The notes under the pieces are model-generated. The model made no database searches. It worked only from the letters and a program-made list of their open reading frames with translations, and had not been told where the DNA came from. A stretch of 64,000 nucleotides of DNA from Paragordius varius. Its lineage: Eukaryota; Nematomorpha. Positions 24,401 to 33,849 of this stretch are shown here, piece after piece (position 1 is the first letter of the stretch; each line of letters begins with the position of its first letter). Made by a program: the position numbers and the translations under genes. Location: contig OZ176056.1 of NCBI GenBank assembly GCA_964247055.1, positions 7,812,001 through 7,876,000 of the forward strand, read 5' to 3'.

Positions 24401-27381
24401 CATATTAAGTGAAAAAAAAGTACAAAAATAATTTATTTTTAAATGCTGCTTTTAGCTTATTAGGATGGCTTAAAATACCCACAACTCAAATTTAAACATT
24501 TGACTTAAAAACTCTAGGACCTTGTTTCACTCTCAGAAAGGTGCATTTATAAATTTTAGGCGCTATATATGTAAAAAAAATAATTAAAGGGATGGTGTGG
24601 ATTGCTCCATATAACAACATGAGATATCATATACCGTTTATTAATATCGAAAAAAAGGAGTTTAACTTATATACCGTAAAAATTGAAATTATACTATGGA
24701 CAAAACGTAAAAAAAAGACAAACAATTTTTATATAAAAGACAATCATACTTTTAAAACCTTAATTTTTCTCATATAAGCTATTTAGTTACAACTGTAAAA
24801 TATAGAATTTATTATGTTAGTAATATATATCTTTATTTCGGACTTGGCTATTTGAAACATTGAATTATATTGAAATAAATCAAGATTTAAAAAGTTTGGT
24901 TGTCTTTTAGAAAAAAATATTTGTCTTTATATTTTTACGTTTTGTCCGAATAATTTCAGTTTTTATTGTATTTTATGGTTAATTTTAGGCAATGATAATC
25001 GCATTTACCTCAGACTTTATCCCTAAACTGGTGTATAAATATCATTTTGTACCCAAGTACACTAAAATGTCAACATCCACTGTACAACCGAACCAATTCA
25101 TTAATGTAGATTACAGTGTTAGACCTGTACCTCAAAATTATCATCAAAATTATTATCTTGATACAACATCCATAAATGATAAAATTGCCAATATGGCAGC
25201 AATTAACAGTTATGAATCAACTATTGCATTTCAACATTATGGTTTTAGCTCTGATACGGCCTATAGAAACAGATTAGGTGGTTATCTGAATTTCAGTCTT
25301 TCCACTTTTAACCTTAGTCAATTGGGATGGCCCTTAAGATTTGGGAATGGTACTTATCAGGGTTCCTATGTCCGAGCAAATTTTGAACGAATCAGCGTTT
25401 GTAGGTATGTTGAGATTGCGTTTGCATTAATTTTGCTTTATTTGTTTGGGGTTTTTTGCGTAGATTTTAATGTTTTACTCAATAATATTAAAATTACCAG
25501 GATAAAAATATTGATAAATAAGACTATAATTTCTTAACCGATCGATATACCGTATGTTAATGGTTGCTTATTTCACACTATAGTAGGGGGCAATTTGCAA
25601 CACAGGAGTGTATGGAAAAAAGAGAAGAAATAATTGTTTATTTAACATTTTGTTGTTTTTTCCATACACTACTGTGTTGCAAATTCCCCTGCTATAGTGT
25701 AAAATAAGCAACCATTAAAATGCATAATGTAATATATCGTTTAAAGTTACGTAATAAGGAAAAGATGTATATCGGAAACACACTTTTATAATCCTTAATT
25801 TAACAACTAAAGTTTTGCCGAATAAAGCAAAAAATATGGTTTCGAATAGATGTTATAATTTTTAATTCTTATGTTTTGTTATGAAATTAAATTATTACTT
25901 AATTTGGTCTTAGGCCAAGACTAATTGGAATATGTTATAGAAAATTTTAAAAAACAAAATAGATAAAATCCTATCACAGTATTTGGATATACTAACCTTA
26001 AAATTGGGCTTTTTTAATTCTTTACAAATTTATGAATATTCAATTATATAATCTAACTTATATCTTTTATACCGTTAGTGTAAAGTTTAATCCGATTAAA
26101 TTATAAATTTATCATATAATTTCTTCTCTACTTACTAAATTTAGATACCGAGATTTTCGTGAACCCGACCCGCCCTATGAATATTCTCATTTGTTTTGGG
26201 TCATTTTGGTGGCCAGACTGGCATTTGTACTGATATTTGAAGTGAGATGATATAGCTTAGTTAAAAAATTTTATTTATATTGAATATGGTTTAAAAATTT
26301 AGTTTTAGAGTAATTTTGTCATTTTTATGGATGGTGAATACCATATAAGCTTATTTATAATATACAAAAAAATATGAGTTATTATTTTAAAAAGGAATAA
26401 AACCCAAAAGATTCAGTTATAATTCATAGGACGGTGGACCATAAAAATTCTAGAATCAATTATTTTCGAAAAATATAATATATATTTTGTGAAACTCGCT
26501 TTGTAATCCAAAATATATATCTTGTTTATACAAAATTATTAATATTTAAACTATCTTTACATAGCGGATTTTCAAATATATCCAGGATTTTTTAATATAT
26601 TTAAAATTTATACTGTAAGGCCCAATTTATTTGGGATTTTGATAACCGAGGTTCCCAATAGCATAAAAAGACTAAAATTTAAAAATATTATATTTAGATT
26701 TGTCTTTAGATTATATAGACAAAGCTTAAAAATATAAAGACATATATTTTTTTAATAAAAACTTACTTATTTTAACCCTAAATACCCTGATGAATTAAAT
26801 TAGAATTGTAAATTACATGAATTATTTTAACAATTTACACGACTATATTATACTTTGCAAGTAAAAACAATAATTTATGTATAAATTATACGGACAAAGC
26901 GTAAAAATATAAAGACAAAAAATTTTTCTTAAAGACAACCATACCTTTTAAATACTGACTATTTTAAATATAACTGATTAAACTGCAAAGTGTAAAATAG
27001 AGAATTAAATTGGTAACACAATCCAGTATGTATATAACAATCGTAATTAAATGAATTTATAAGATATATTAGAGTTTAAAAATTATGGTTGTTTTTTGAA
27101 AAAATATTTTTGTCACGTTTTCTCTGTATAATTTCAATTTTTACATACATATAACCTATATACTGTATTAGCATGTGGTTTTTACACTTACTGAAGCTAT
27201 AGCCTACCTCATACCCGATATGCCTTACGTGTTAAAAGTGCATTTAGCTCGACAAAGGCTTTTACTTCGTGGAGCTTTGTATAACAGCAAATCCCCACTG
27301 CTTGAAAATAATGATAGTGCAATCACTGATAACACGCAAATTGAGTCGTCTTCTAATAACATTATTTTATCTAAAATTTAA
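9605..27381 (+). CDS. Anoctamin (TMEM16) family membrane protein
   Basis: Plus-strand exons, joined in phase: 9605-9756, 9781-9957, 9983-10078, 11264-11412, 12449-12555, 12756-13072, 13783-13847, 14916-15050, 16057-16162, 16877-16936, 17700-17918, 18819-18983, 19371-19407, 20106-20217, 20415-20469, 20560-20657, 21241-about 21534, about 22341-22915, 23488-23640, 24159-24211, 24989-25404, 26145-26241 and 27172-27381. The cytosolic dimerisation region comes first ([19 protein letters not shown]), then the channel/scramblase helices ([55 protein letters not shown]). All five carboxylates of the calcium site are visible: E in GCMAELFIQ, two in YEYLEM, and E and D in VIEIRLDA. The family forms calcium-gated chloride channels or lipid scramblases; which applies here cannot be read from sequence. 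The true start may lie upstream. The limits of the Asn-rich exons 17 and 18 are uncertain, and the exon 10-11 junction is non-canonical. Confidence 0.95.
9757..9982 (+). other. Two ultra-short introns (24 and 25 nt) in the anoctamin gene
   Basis: Intron 9757-9780 (24 nt) begins GTTTTTAATG and ends AGTTGTAG; without removal the frame hits a stop. Removing it joins ...SNLSQ to [11 protein letters not shown] in phase. Intron 9958-9982 (25 nt) begins GTTGGTCATT and ends ATATTTTAG. Removing it joins ...EKTNPK to [14 protein letters not shown], restoring the conserved anoctamin FVKIHAP block that lies in another frame. Both have GT-AG ends and no room for more than a minimal branch site. Confidence 0.85.
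10127..10398. repeat. Possible short non-autonomous hAT-like element
   Basis: The left end reads CAGAGGTTTCCAACC. The right side has GCGGCCCGCGAAGC and ends TTGTAGATTCCTGG, whose complement CCAGGAATCTACAA resembles the left end. The GCGGCC block near the termini is typical of hAT relatives elsewhere in this window. No clear 8-bp duplication was seen, so the call is tentative. It lies in anoctamin intron 3. Confidence 0.3.
10889..11219. repeat. Family B element (TACCATTTAC inverted repeat with subterminal arrays), copy 1
   Basis: Ends TACCATTTAC...GTAAATGGTA. Both arms carry roughly 21-bp units of the type TTCAAATTCACCCTTGAACA and its complement around an AT-rich core. It is flanked by (TA)n and lies in anoctamin intron 3, ending 44 nt before exon 4. 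Confidence 0.8.
11909..12135. repeat. Family B element, copy 2 (shortened arms)
   Basis: Starts TACCATTTACATC with two CACCCT units and ends GAGGTTTAAGTGGTAT. The core is related to copy 1. Diverged; lies in anoctamin intron 4. Confidence 0.65.
12153..12398. repeat. Family B element, copy 3
   Basis: Starts TACCATTTACAATTC with CACCCT units and has the core with the conserved TTTTCGGGCTAATA block. The right arm decays into a long (TA)n run that ends at the acceptor of anoctamin exon 5, about 50 nt on. Confidence 0.65.
13129..13401. repeat. Family B element, copy 4
   Basis: Starts ATACCACATACAGCTCAAAT, then CACCCTTGAACAATT units; ends TTGAGGTGTAAATGGTAT. Lies in anoctamin intron 6, starting 56 nt after the donor. 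Confidence 0.7.
14442..14712. repeat. Family B element, copy 5 (diverged)
   Basis: Left arm CATTTATATTCACCCTC with CAGTTTAAATTCACC; the core holds the GTTTTCGGGCTAATATA block; right arm ends GAAGTGTAAAAAATGGTAT. Lies in anoctamin intron 7. Confidence 0.65.
15637..16025. repeat. Family B element, copy 6 (expanded arms)
   Basis: Left arm starts TACCATTTACAG with four CACCCT/CTCCTT units. The right arm has five GGTGAATTTGAATTG-type units. Lies in anoctamin intron 8, ending about 31 nt before exon 9. Confidence 0.75.
16177..16524. repeat. Family B element, copy 7
   Basis: Starts TACCATTTACAGTTC with three array units; right arm has four to five GGTGAATTTGAATTG units and ends ACTGTAAATGGTATA. 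It begins 15 nt after the donor of anoctamin exon 9, so exon 9 (106 bp) is sandwiched between two copies. Confidence 0.8.
17262..17522. repeat. Family B element, copy 8 (diverged)
   Basis: Starts ACCATTTACACTTC with CACCCT; core has GTTTTTAGCGGCTAAT; ends GGCGTAAATGTGGCAT. Lies in anoctamin intron 10. Confidence 0.55.
19634..19918. repeat. Family C element (TACAGTAAAAA...TTTTTACTGTA), copy 1
   Basis: Inverted ends TACAGTAAAAACTGAAATTA and ATTTCAATTTTTACTGTA, with GACAAAACG / CGTATTGTGTCC blocks inside. About 285 bp with no coding. The CAGT terminus next to TA suggests a Tc1/mariner-type non-autonomous element. Lies in anoctamin intron 13. Confidence 0.75.
20915..21195. repeat. Family C element, copy 2
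   Basis: Starts AGTAAAATTTGAAATTATAC with a GACAAAAG block; ends TTTGTCCGTATTATTACAAT then TTTTTACTGTA. Lies in anoctamin intron 16, ending 45 nt before exon 17. Confidence 0.7.
21805..21983. repeat. Family D fold-back element, copy 1
   Basis: Near-perfect hairpin: TACAGTATGCATTTTAATGG at the left and its complement ending ATGCATACTGTA at the right. Arms are about 85 bp and include the TAGTAGGGC and GTAGTGTATGGAAAA blocks. TA flanks and a CAGT terminus fit a Tc1/mariner-type MITE. The open frame across it is an artefact of the hairpin. Lies in anoctamin intron 17. Confidence 0.75.
23715..23795. repeat. Family D element, single arm
   Basis: TTACAGTATGCATTTTATTT followed by GCTTATTTCAAAATATAGTA matches the left arm of copy 1; the right arm is missing. 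Lies in anoctamin intron 19. Confidence 0.55.
24672..24971. repeat. Family C element, copy 3
   Basis: Starts TACCGTAAAAATTGAAATTA with GGACAAAACG; ends ACGTTTTGTCCGAATAATTT then AGTTTTTATTGTA. Lies in anoctamin intron 20 and ends only 17 nt before the exon 21 acceptor. Confidence 0.7.
25548..25730. repeat. Family D fold-back element, copy 2
   Basis: Hairpin with arms TTAATGGTTGCTTATTTCAC and GTGTAAAATAAGCAACCATT. The core blocks GGCAATTTGCAACACA and its complement match copy 1. Lies in anoctamin intron 21. Confidence 0.75.
26858..27146. repeat. Family C element, copy 4
   Basis: Starts AAGTAAAAACAATAATTTAT with TACGGACAAAGCG; ends CTGTATAATTTCAATTTTTA. It ends about 25 nt before the last anoctamin exon. 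Confidence 0.65.
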
Positions 27382-28190
27382 TTTATTTATTTTATGTTAT
27401 TGGGGCTAGAAAATATTGTTTGTGTAGCAAAATTGCCAATAATTTGAATAATTATTATGTATTGGAGAGTTTATTTAGACATTTTTATTTTACCTTGTTT
27501 TGCATTTATAATATTCCGTCGCCAATAAATTCCTAGTCTTCCTAGCGATATTTTATAAAAACACATGGAGTTTTTACAAGATTATAAATAAATTACCACC
27601 TCACTATTTTATTTATTACTGTTTTTTGTCGCTCTATTCGCTAATTTATATGTGTCCGATCGATAAATAAATTGATCATAAAATTTAAGATGGCATAATC
27701 TTTAGATATTAAAGAATTGTGTCAGAGTTATATGTCAAGTTTGAAAAAATAACTTGGTAGTCGATACTCCAGTCGCCCTGCATGAGGCTTGCAGCACAAT
27801 ATTATAAGTTGCTTTTATTTTTACATTATTTCATACAGTATAAAACACTTTTTGGTAAAAACACTCAATTTCGGAATTATAAATATGTGCATCGGCATTT
27901 TGCCCCCTATCAGGTAATATATGAATGCCATACCAAAAATAAGGTTAATTCGTCAAGCCATACAACGTGTTGAAATTATTGAAGTGCTACTTTATGAGCA
28001 TGTACCTCATTAATGCAAAGATGTATTAGTGGGATGACAGGTCTAAAGAGTATGACATTAATTTTTTCATCGATGCGATACTAAGGTGTATTTCACGTGT
28101 TTTTATGTGGAGGGGGCATTGTCATTTAAAATCACTTTGCTACGCCTTCTGGCCCATTTCGGTCGTTTTTCGATTAGGTAGAGTTTAAGT

Positions 28191-30111
28191 CAGAAGTGTC
28201 CAACAAGCGGCCTTCCAAAATATTTTGCAGCTAAATACAACATTTTGAAAATTTTAGTATAATGATATTTTTAGACATATTCCTGAATAAGTCTTTTAAA
28301 ATTTTGGCGATAACTAGAAAAAATTGTTAAAATTAAGGGTAAGGTTAAAAAACTTTTATGATTGGATTAGGTTTTTCAAGTCATGGCTTACTTTCATGTG
28401 ACATAACTTTTTATTAGGGGAGTTAAGTCAAGCAAGAAAACTTGATTCGGAAAAATTATATAATCAAGTAAAATTAAAAGGTTTTGCAAATGAGTGTAGG
28501 GCACATTTGCACATATGGATAAAATTATTTTGGAAATAATTTATATGATAATTTAGATTTTATATGTAATTAAATCCTTTGTTACGTTATAAACTGTTTA
28601 TTTCATTATAATTGTTGGATAATTAACCCATTGAAATGGAGTGGATACAAAAGAGAATAAAATTTTTTGGGGTATTTACAGGATGCATCTGAAAGTATCC
28701 CGAGTTTATTGATTAATTAAACCCTCAAACAAACATTTAAACACATATAATGTTGAATGTCTTTTTAAGAAACCCCCAAAAAATCAGGTAAACTTTTTTT
28801 AGTATAAATAGTGTATTTACTGATAATTTTATCAGAAATTGGATTTTTAGTAAAAACTGATATTATACGGACAATGTAAAAATATAATCACAAATATTTT
28901 TTTAAAAAGACAACCACTCTAATTAAATCTTGATCTATTATAACTCATGGCAAAGTCTGAAATAGAGTATATATATATATTACTAACACAATTAATTCTA
29001 TATTTTACAATACTAACTAAATAGCTTATATAAGAAAAAAAGAGGTTTCAAAAATTATGGTTGTCTTTTAGGAAAATTTTTTTTATTTTTACGTTTTGTC
29101 CGTATAACAATTCTTACTGATTTTTTATCTATAATACATACTGTACAAAATTATAAATTTGGTCGCTAATACATATAAAAGTAGAAATAATTTAAAAAAA
29201 ATTGATTAGCAAATTTTATTTGGAGAATTACCAAAAAATATATTTTGATTTTTATTTAAATGGTCAAATCTTCCTTCTATTTTATTCCCTTTTTTAAAAC
29301 ATGAAAGAGTTTATTTCCATCATAAATATATTTGTAATGCCAATAATCAATTACAAATAATACATTATTTTTGTAATAAACATCCCATTAAAATGCAAAA
29401 GAGCTCAAAATGACTAGCAAAACGTGAAGTAGTCTGAAGAAATACCAAGAATTCGTATTGGACACTAGGGCAGATAATTTCTCGATCATCGAAAAAAATA
29501 GCGCAGGATATAAAAAACTAATCCATGATATTTCTTCTGGTGTAGGGAGTAAATAAATGAAAAAACTCCATAATTTTTTAGGTATTATACCTGAAAACAT
29601 CATGCTAAACTTGTAGTTAAATAAATCAAGAGTGTTTTAAAGGCAAAAGGTTTTGTTAACTTACAATTTTTAGGTACCTGGCCCAATTTTTAAAAAATTA
29701 TAATATTTTATTTTAACATAAGTGCCATTGAATTAAAAATTTGAATAAATGAGTAAGGTATTAATTGTTTATTATTAGGTGATTATTTCATAATTTTGGT
29801 GGAAAATAATCATATTAGTTTCCGTAAAATTCGAATCGGGCGGCAAAATATGTTACATCTATGAGCAAAATACAGTTAGGGTTCCACCGATCTTCTGCTG
29901 TATGCTTGTTGGATTAAGTAAGCTTGCTTAACATGCCACGCTTGACTTGCGAGCCATGTGCGACATTTTATCACTCCACCCAAATAATAATATTACAGTC
30001 TTATGTTAAAAATTAAAAAAATATTTGTTAATTCCAATATATTTTGCGAACCTGGCCCGGCAGAGTTTTCAATCCTAAAATGCGGCCCGTGAAGACATTG
30101 GTACACCCATG
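28191..30111. mobile_element. Decayed hAT-like DNA element
   Basis: The left end CAGAAGTGTCCAACAAGCGG and the right end (complement CATGGGTGTACCAATG, preceded by GCGGCCCGTGAAG) are imperfect inverted repeats of the hAT type with GCGGCC blocks. Flanking octamers GTTTAAGT (left) and GTTTAACA (right) match at 6 of 8 positions, as expected for an old 8-bp target duplication. No intact transposase frame is visible, and a family C element sits inside. Confidence 0.5.
28851..29122. repeat. Family C element, copy 5
   Basis: Starts AGTAAAAACTGATATTATAC; ends TTTTGTCCGTATAACAATTC then TTACTGA. It is inserted inside the hAT-like element, so it is younger than that. Confidence 0.65.
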
Positions 30112-30113
30112 GT

Positions 30114-30496
30114 TTAACACTTGGATACAACATTCATTTTTGTCATTCGAGTTAAATCGGGATCCGATACCCCAGGCTTTAAAAATAATTCAAAAAATAT
30201 TGATAAATTAGAAACATGGCAAAAGTTTGCACTCATATAACATTAATGAACCGAAAAAATAAAATTAGTTGAGTTGATATTACTTATTCGATAAAACCGA
30301 AACCAAGATTTAATTAAACTCATGTTTTGCGAAAATGTTTTGAAATAAAGATGGCGTCGCAGTATTAATACGGAACTTTTTTTGGAATAAAATTTTTATT
30401 AGAATAGCCTAAATTTAAATTAAAATCGTTTCTATCATTTTTTATTAATTTAATTATTGTGTGGGGTATATAGGTCCCCGATTTGAATCAAGTGTT
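30114..30496. repeat. Family A element, isolated copy
   Basis: Starts TTAACACTTGGATACAAC and ends GATTTGAATCAAGTGTTAA, giving clean inverted termini. Shares the AGATGGCGTCG-type and CCTAAATTTAAATT internal blocks with the copies at 7552 and 9025. About 383 bp, non-coding. Confidence 0.75.
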
Positions 30497-31090
30497 AAGT
30501 CAATTTTTTGGCAGTGGCGTTATGTATTATATATTTTAAAATAACGTTTGTTTATGATAATTGAAACTATATACGGTTTGCATATATAAAAATAATAATA
30601 AATGATAATTAATTTAGAGAACATATAAGGGTATATAAATTTAACGGCCTTAAGATAACCCTCATCTGAAAAATAAATCTTTAATTATATTGATATAATT
30701 TCCAAATCATTATTAAACAAAAATATTTTATAGCAAATGATATATATTTTTAAGTATTATATTTATTTTTTTTTCAAATTTTTTGCCTACCGTAAAAATT
30801 GTTATTTTTTTATAGGGCAGTTGCTATAAAAAATAACATTTTTTAGTTGTAAAGCTCTAAACCAAAGTCAACACGAGAATCCCGAGATATTTATGCATCA
30901 GATATAAGTTTGATTACGCTAATTTTAACGCCCCGATCTTGTGCCCAGGGAATATAATCACGCAAACCGGACGCCGAATAACGGATGTCAATATACTATT
31001 GATTATATAACATTTTTGCTAAAAATTCGGCAGTTTATTATTTTATGCATCCTCGGTAGTATTAAACATGTGCTTTAGAAATCTTTTCAG

Positions 31091-32013
31091 ATGATTCAAT
31101 GTTCTGTGTGCTTAGATAAAATTGTTCGGAAGCCCGCGGCCCTTAAATGTATAATTTTATTTAAATTTTAGGTGGTCATATATTCCACATCGATTGGTAA
31201 TAATTATAAATTTAGTCATAGCATTTCAAATGTGAAGTCACTTTGTCCTATGTGCAGGTGTAATTTTAAGAACGAGGAAATATATGTTTTACACGTTGAT
31301 TATGCTAGTGAAGTATAATGACATAATATTTTTATAGAATCCAGAAACAGATTTAAAGCACAAGGCTTTAAGTTGAATATATAGCTTATATTTAGAAAAA
31401 GAAAATGAATTATTGAATGTAAAATATAAACACTTACTTAAGGAATTGACCAATTGCAAAAGCGAATTGAACATATTTAAACTCAAAGCGAACCAAAAAG
31501 TAAAACCTTAATTATCAACTTTAGGACACAAAATGTCTCAAAGATTATGAGGAAATAATAAATAATTTATCTGTTGAAAATGCCTTGCAAAAAACTAAAT
31601 GTGAAAAGCTCTCAAAGTATTAAATAGAATTAGTTTCTAGTTTAGTTACAACCCTAGAAAACAGTATTTCAAAATTAAGAAAGCATGAAGAATTAGCGAA
31701 ACCCACTCTAAATTATAACAAGATAAACTCGATTATGACAAAATATAATTCAAAACCGTTTTCTGATTCAAACGTAATTGATTTAGCATTAGATCAAACT
31801 GAATCGCCAAAATTTGGGACTCTGAAGCATAAAAAGACAAACCAAACTCAATATTCTCCCCTCAATTATGTGACAAAAAATAGTGGCCTTAAATCCAAAA
31901 ATAATTTACAAACTAGTGCTAATAGTTCATCACATCACAATCATACAAGAAATAAAAAAATTAAACTTCGGCTCCCGTTTGAAAACGTTTCATCAACATT
32001 TAGATTTGAATAA
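31091..32013 (+). CDS. RING-finger coiled-coil protein, TRAIP-like E3 ubiquitin ligase
   Basis: Seven exons join to a 260-residue frame: 31091-31148, 31172-31196, 31216-31312, 31338-31371, 31396-31499, 31525-31616 and 31641-32013. Residues 4-45 form a RING: CSVC, then KCGHIFHIDC, then CPMCR. The C-x-H-x2-H-x2-C arrangement is that of TRAIP (CGHTFHLQC). A Leu/Lys/Glu-rich coiled coil follows (ENELLNVKYKHLLKELTN) and a Ser/Asn/Lys-rich tail. RING proteins of this type recruit an E2 and transfer ubiquitin; TRAIP acts at stalled replisomes in the nucleus. The spliced length is much shorter than human TRAIP (about 470), so the orthology is likely, not certain. ATG follows a possible acceptor, so a 5' non-coding exon may exist. 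An AATAAA lies 53 nt after the stop. All six introns are 19-25 nt. Confidence 0.7.
31149..31640 (+). other. Six consecutive ultra-short introns (23, 19, 25, 24, 25, 24 nt)
   Basis: Introns: 31149-31171 (23), 31197-31215 (19), 31313-31337 (25), 31372-31395 (24), 31500-31524 (25) and 31617-31640 (24). All are GT...AG; most start GTA and end TTTAG, TATAG or CTAG. The 19-nt one is GTAATAATTATAAATTTAG. Removing the first two rebuilds the RING core C-G-H-I-F-H-I-D-C: the first and last Cys codons of this block are each split by an intron. Unspliced, nearly every exon runs into a stop within a few codons. Confidence 0.88.
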
Positions 32014-32999
32014 ATTTTATATTTTTTTAAATATATGAAACCCTATATACGGTTGACTATTAAGCAATAAATATTACCAAATATTTTTTTTTAATATAAA
32101 GGGCGAATATTTATGTGCACCAAATTTAAGCCACCCATATTTCTTTAATGCAAATGTTTATGACAATAGTTAATGTAAACAAGCAATATATTTTTACTCA
32201 TACTGTACCTTATAATAGCAATCTATGTCTTTGGGTTTTATTTAAACTGTAGCCGTGTTTTAAACTTTTTTAATCTGCCGTATATAGATTTAATTAGTAC
32301 ATTTAAAATTACACTATTTTTAATATTATTTTAGAACTCTAGGTATTTATCATATTTTGTTGTTAACAGTTTTTGACCGAGATTCATAGAGGCTTTATGA
32401 AATCAGGAGTCCGGTTTGATGTTTTCTTTCCATGATAATATTGATATCATAATTTATACTCGATGGTTAATTGAGAAGATTTTTTACATAGCACACATAT
32501 ATATGTACAACTTATGATTTTACAGATCACTAAAAACTGTTGCGGTTAGCGAATTTTCATGCCCTAACCAACACCGCGGGCAGGTGGCAATAGCATTTTG
32601 TTAACTAAAGATTTCAAATTTAATTATTTCATGCAGCATATTAGACTGTTTTTGTTTGCCAAAATTTAAAGAAAAATATTGGATATCGCAAACAAAACAT
32701 TTTCATCAAATAATTTAATCTTTTATATATAATGTATTATTCGCTTGTCGATTTAACTGAAATCTTTAACTAATTAATTTTGTTAAAATATTTATTGAGA
32801 TCTGGTAATATATGCTTTTCCGTTGATTATAAGGAGGGTAATATATGGCCCTTTTCATTCTTACCATTTTTGTAATTTATGAGTTTTTCTGTGATGATAT
32901 GAATATTTAATCCCTTCGTTTACTGTAATTATTAAATTGATATTTTAACGCATTTTTGAAAAGGTGTATCAACGGTGTACAATAACTAAATTGATAATT

Positions 33000-33130
33000 A
33001 CCATTTACACCTCGAAATCACCCTTGAACAATTTAAATTACCCTAAAATAAACTGTCTTTTCTTAATAAAAACAACTGTCCTATATCTAATTACTAAAAA
33101 ATATAAACTATGCCATAAAAATATAATGCC
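33000..33130. repeat. Family B element, left arm only
   Basis: TACCATTTACACCTCGAAAT with CACCCTTGAACAATTTAAAT, then the core segment reading AACTATGCCATAAAAATATA. The right arm is replaced by the LINE fragment. This is the only copy seen outside a gene. Confidence 0.55.
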
Positions 33131-33420
33131 TGTTGTTGTTGAGCCTGGAGTCATTAGCGATTTTATAGGAAAACCTTCTTCATTCGGTTCTCTCGTGGGC
33201 TTTTTAAGACAGTTTTTGCAGTGACATTTTGGAAAGTGATAAAATTTCCTCTATCCAAAAAATACGTCTTCGTCCTATCTTGCCATTTACCTTTCCTAAC
33301 ATAATATCCTTTTCGAAAAAAATTTCTCGAATTATGCGTCCAAAACAACCTGATTTTTTTTTACCATTATATCGCGAGGACTTAACGCATTTCATGAATT
33401 ACCCTTGTGTTTTTAGGGTC
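33121..33420 (-). mobile_element. LINE (non-LTR retrotransposon) 3' coding fragment
   Basis: The minus strand encodes FGRIIREIFFEKDIMLGKVN followed by GKIGRRRIFWIEEI. This is the widespread LINE reverse-transcriptase C-terminal signature (GHIxR...DIMLGKVEGxRxRGRxxxxWLDDI). A further piece in another frame contains a PRENRMKK stretch corresponding to the usual 'AxDRxxWR' end. The fragment is short, 5'-truncated and frame-broken, so it is dead. Subfamily is not determinable. Confidence 0.6.
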
Positions 33421-33849
33421 CATATATCCTAAAAATAAGTTTTTTAAACAATACTAGAATCTATAATTATGTCTTTAAAACAATTTGCTGTAAACATATA
33501 GGCGTTATCCAACATTTCGAGTAGACACTAAATGCAAATAAAACTTGAAAATAAAAGAAATATTTTTTTTCAAAAGATCGCTGTCTTTTTTGAACTTTAT
33601 TTTTAAATAACTAATTGGTTTAAAAAGATCGTATATTGGTAATACAATCAATTATATATATTTTAGAGTCGTAATTAGATATTTTATTCTAAAAAATTAG
33701 GTTTATAAAAGTATGGTTTTCATTTAATTATGTTTTATAATTTCAATTTTTATCATGCTTTTTAAGTAAAGTACAGATGCCAATGAGAATCTTAAAAACC
33801 CAATGGCTAGCTGAGAAAATGCATAAAGGAAATATTTATTATATCATTA

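Larger units (their letters stand above)
27382..31090. other. Intergenic stretch, no confirmed gene, transposon remnants
   Basis: Between the anoctamin stop and the RING gene I find no supported gene. The part up to 28190 is unclassified. A decayed hAT-like element (28191-30111) with a family C insertion, then a family A copy, fill most of the rest. From 30500 to 31090 the sequence is AT-rich with nothing recognisable. Confidence 0.5.
32014..33849. other. Intergenic stretch with a LINE fragment and a half MITE
   Basis: No gene seen. AATAAA at 32066-32071 is a candidate poly(A) signal for the RING gene. A single arm of family B and a LINE tail are annotated separately; the remainder is AT-rich and unassigned, with a family C-like trace near 33700-33760. 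Confidence 0.5.

Noticed and set aside
29388-29603. Short protein-like stretch, with a plus-strand reading faintly like a retroelement protease segment
   Set aside because: Too short and isolated within a decayed hAT-like region; no flanking retroelement domains or terminal repeats seen.
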